Below are positions 63,863 to 64,000 of a stretch of 64,000 bases of DNA, piece by piece. The notes beneath the pieces are model-generated. The model searched no databases, was not told the DNA's origin, and worked only from the letters and a program-made list of their open reading frames with translations. Made by a program: the position numbers and the translations under genes. The stretch covers positions 46,707,973 to 46,771,972 of the forward strand of contig CM047426.1 of assembly GCA_026168455.1 (NCBI GenBank), in the 5' to 3' direction. The stretch's first letter is position 1, and the number at the start of each line of letters is the position of its first letter. The stretch comes from Theocolax elegans. Its lineage: Eukaryota > Arthropoda > Insecta > Hymenoptera > Cerocephalidae.

Positions 63863-64000
63863 CTAGGTGTCCGACCTGAAAAGGCAATACGTCTGTTTCT
63901 GTTGTAGGTCTTTTCTTGACGTCTTTGCTCCTCGTCAATGTATTTCTTGACCAAGTCGCGTAGAGCATCAAGTCTTTTAAGACGATCTAGCCATACTTCG
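63863..64000 (-). repeat. Start of a second copy of the integrase C-terminal region
   Basis: CCGACCTGAA followed by GGCAATACGTCTGTTTCTGT up to the window end matches 62592-62732, offset 1268. The duplication begins inside the RNase H to integrase region, which it interrupts. Confidence 0.85.

Larger units (their letters stand above)
59319..64000 (-). mobile_element. Gypsy C, 3' half (window edge cuts it)
   Basis: On the minus strand: end of RNase H, integrase, a 609-residue zinc-knuckle frame, a polypurine tract and the 3' LTR. The gag and the first part of pol lie outside the window or were lost. From 63863 to 64000 the sequence repeats 62592-62732, so a tandem duplication with period 1268 starts here. 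Confidence 0.88.

Overview
This window is eukaryotic, most probably from an arthropod and most likely an insect. The evidence is the mix of mobile elements: R1-like and LOA-like non-LTR retrotransposons, Gypsy-type LTR retrotransposons of one insect-like clade, a Tc1/mariner-type transposon, many long inverted-repeat (fold-back) elements and minisatellites. I found no ordinary host gene, no rRNA and no intact tRNA in 64 kb. The order of the insect cannot be decided from what is visible.

Layout. 1-9.3 kb: two decayed copies of one R1-like element with their 5' ends facing each other (minus strand 1-1740, plus strand 7577-9110). Between them lies a nested fold-back region carrying a 3.4 kb mariner-like element with a frameshifted transposase. 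The second R1-like copy ends against two monomers of a 95-bp hairpin satellite, and a hammerhead-ribozyme-like fold follows at 9375-9441. 10.5-16.4 kb: a 1.7 kb palindrome built from 122-bp repeats and a gene remnant, then a non-LTR reverse transcriptase pseudogene split by a MITE and by a 2.6 kb fold-back element, which itself holds a MITE with a tRNA-like core. 18.6-23.9 kb: a decayed Gypsy element (Gypsy A, plus strand) whose gag is interrupted by a solo LTR with a perfect ATTT duplication.

24.3-37 kb: AT-rich sequence without genes, made of a fold-back family (called family F here). Its parts are a long terminal arm starting ACTAGCTAAAATCC, 95-bp hairpin satellite blocks, and linkers with a GTACGTACG-rich hairpin. 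Three unrelated palindromes lie in or near it. 37-56.8 kb: a second family F copy of about 20 kb with inverted ends, carrying two later insertions: a young LOA-like element with intact ORF2 and an 11-bp target duplication (37137-41473), and Gypsy B (minus strand, 46529-56346, GTGT target duplication). 56.3-59.7 kb is a tandem duplication of the right end of family F with its flank. 59.3-64 kb is the 3' half of Gypsy C (minus strand), cut by the window edge.

How the parts work together. Gypsy B and Gypsy C share an uncommon plan: an extra open reading frame between integrase and the 3' LTR. In both, a pyrimidine-rich AG lies just upstream of the ATG, as expected of a spliced subgenomic message, but the product is not envelope-like; it is a soluble, charged, zinc-binding or coiled-coil protein. 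Together with the hairpin satellite, the decayed hammerhead and the AT-hook tail of the Gypsy B integrase, this is the best candidate here for something little described. Several near-identical 0.8-1.9 kb tandem duplications occur in the window and may be real or assembly artefacts.
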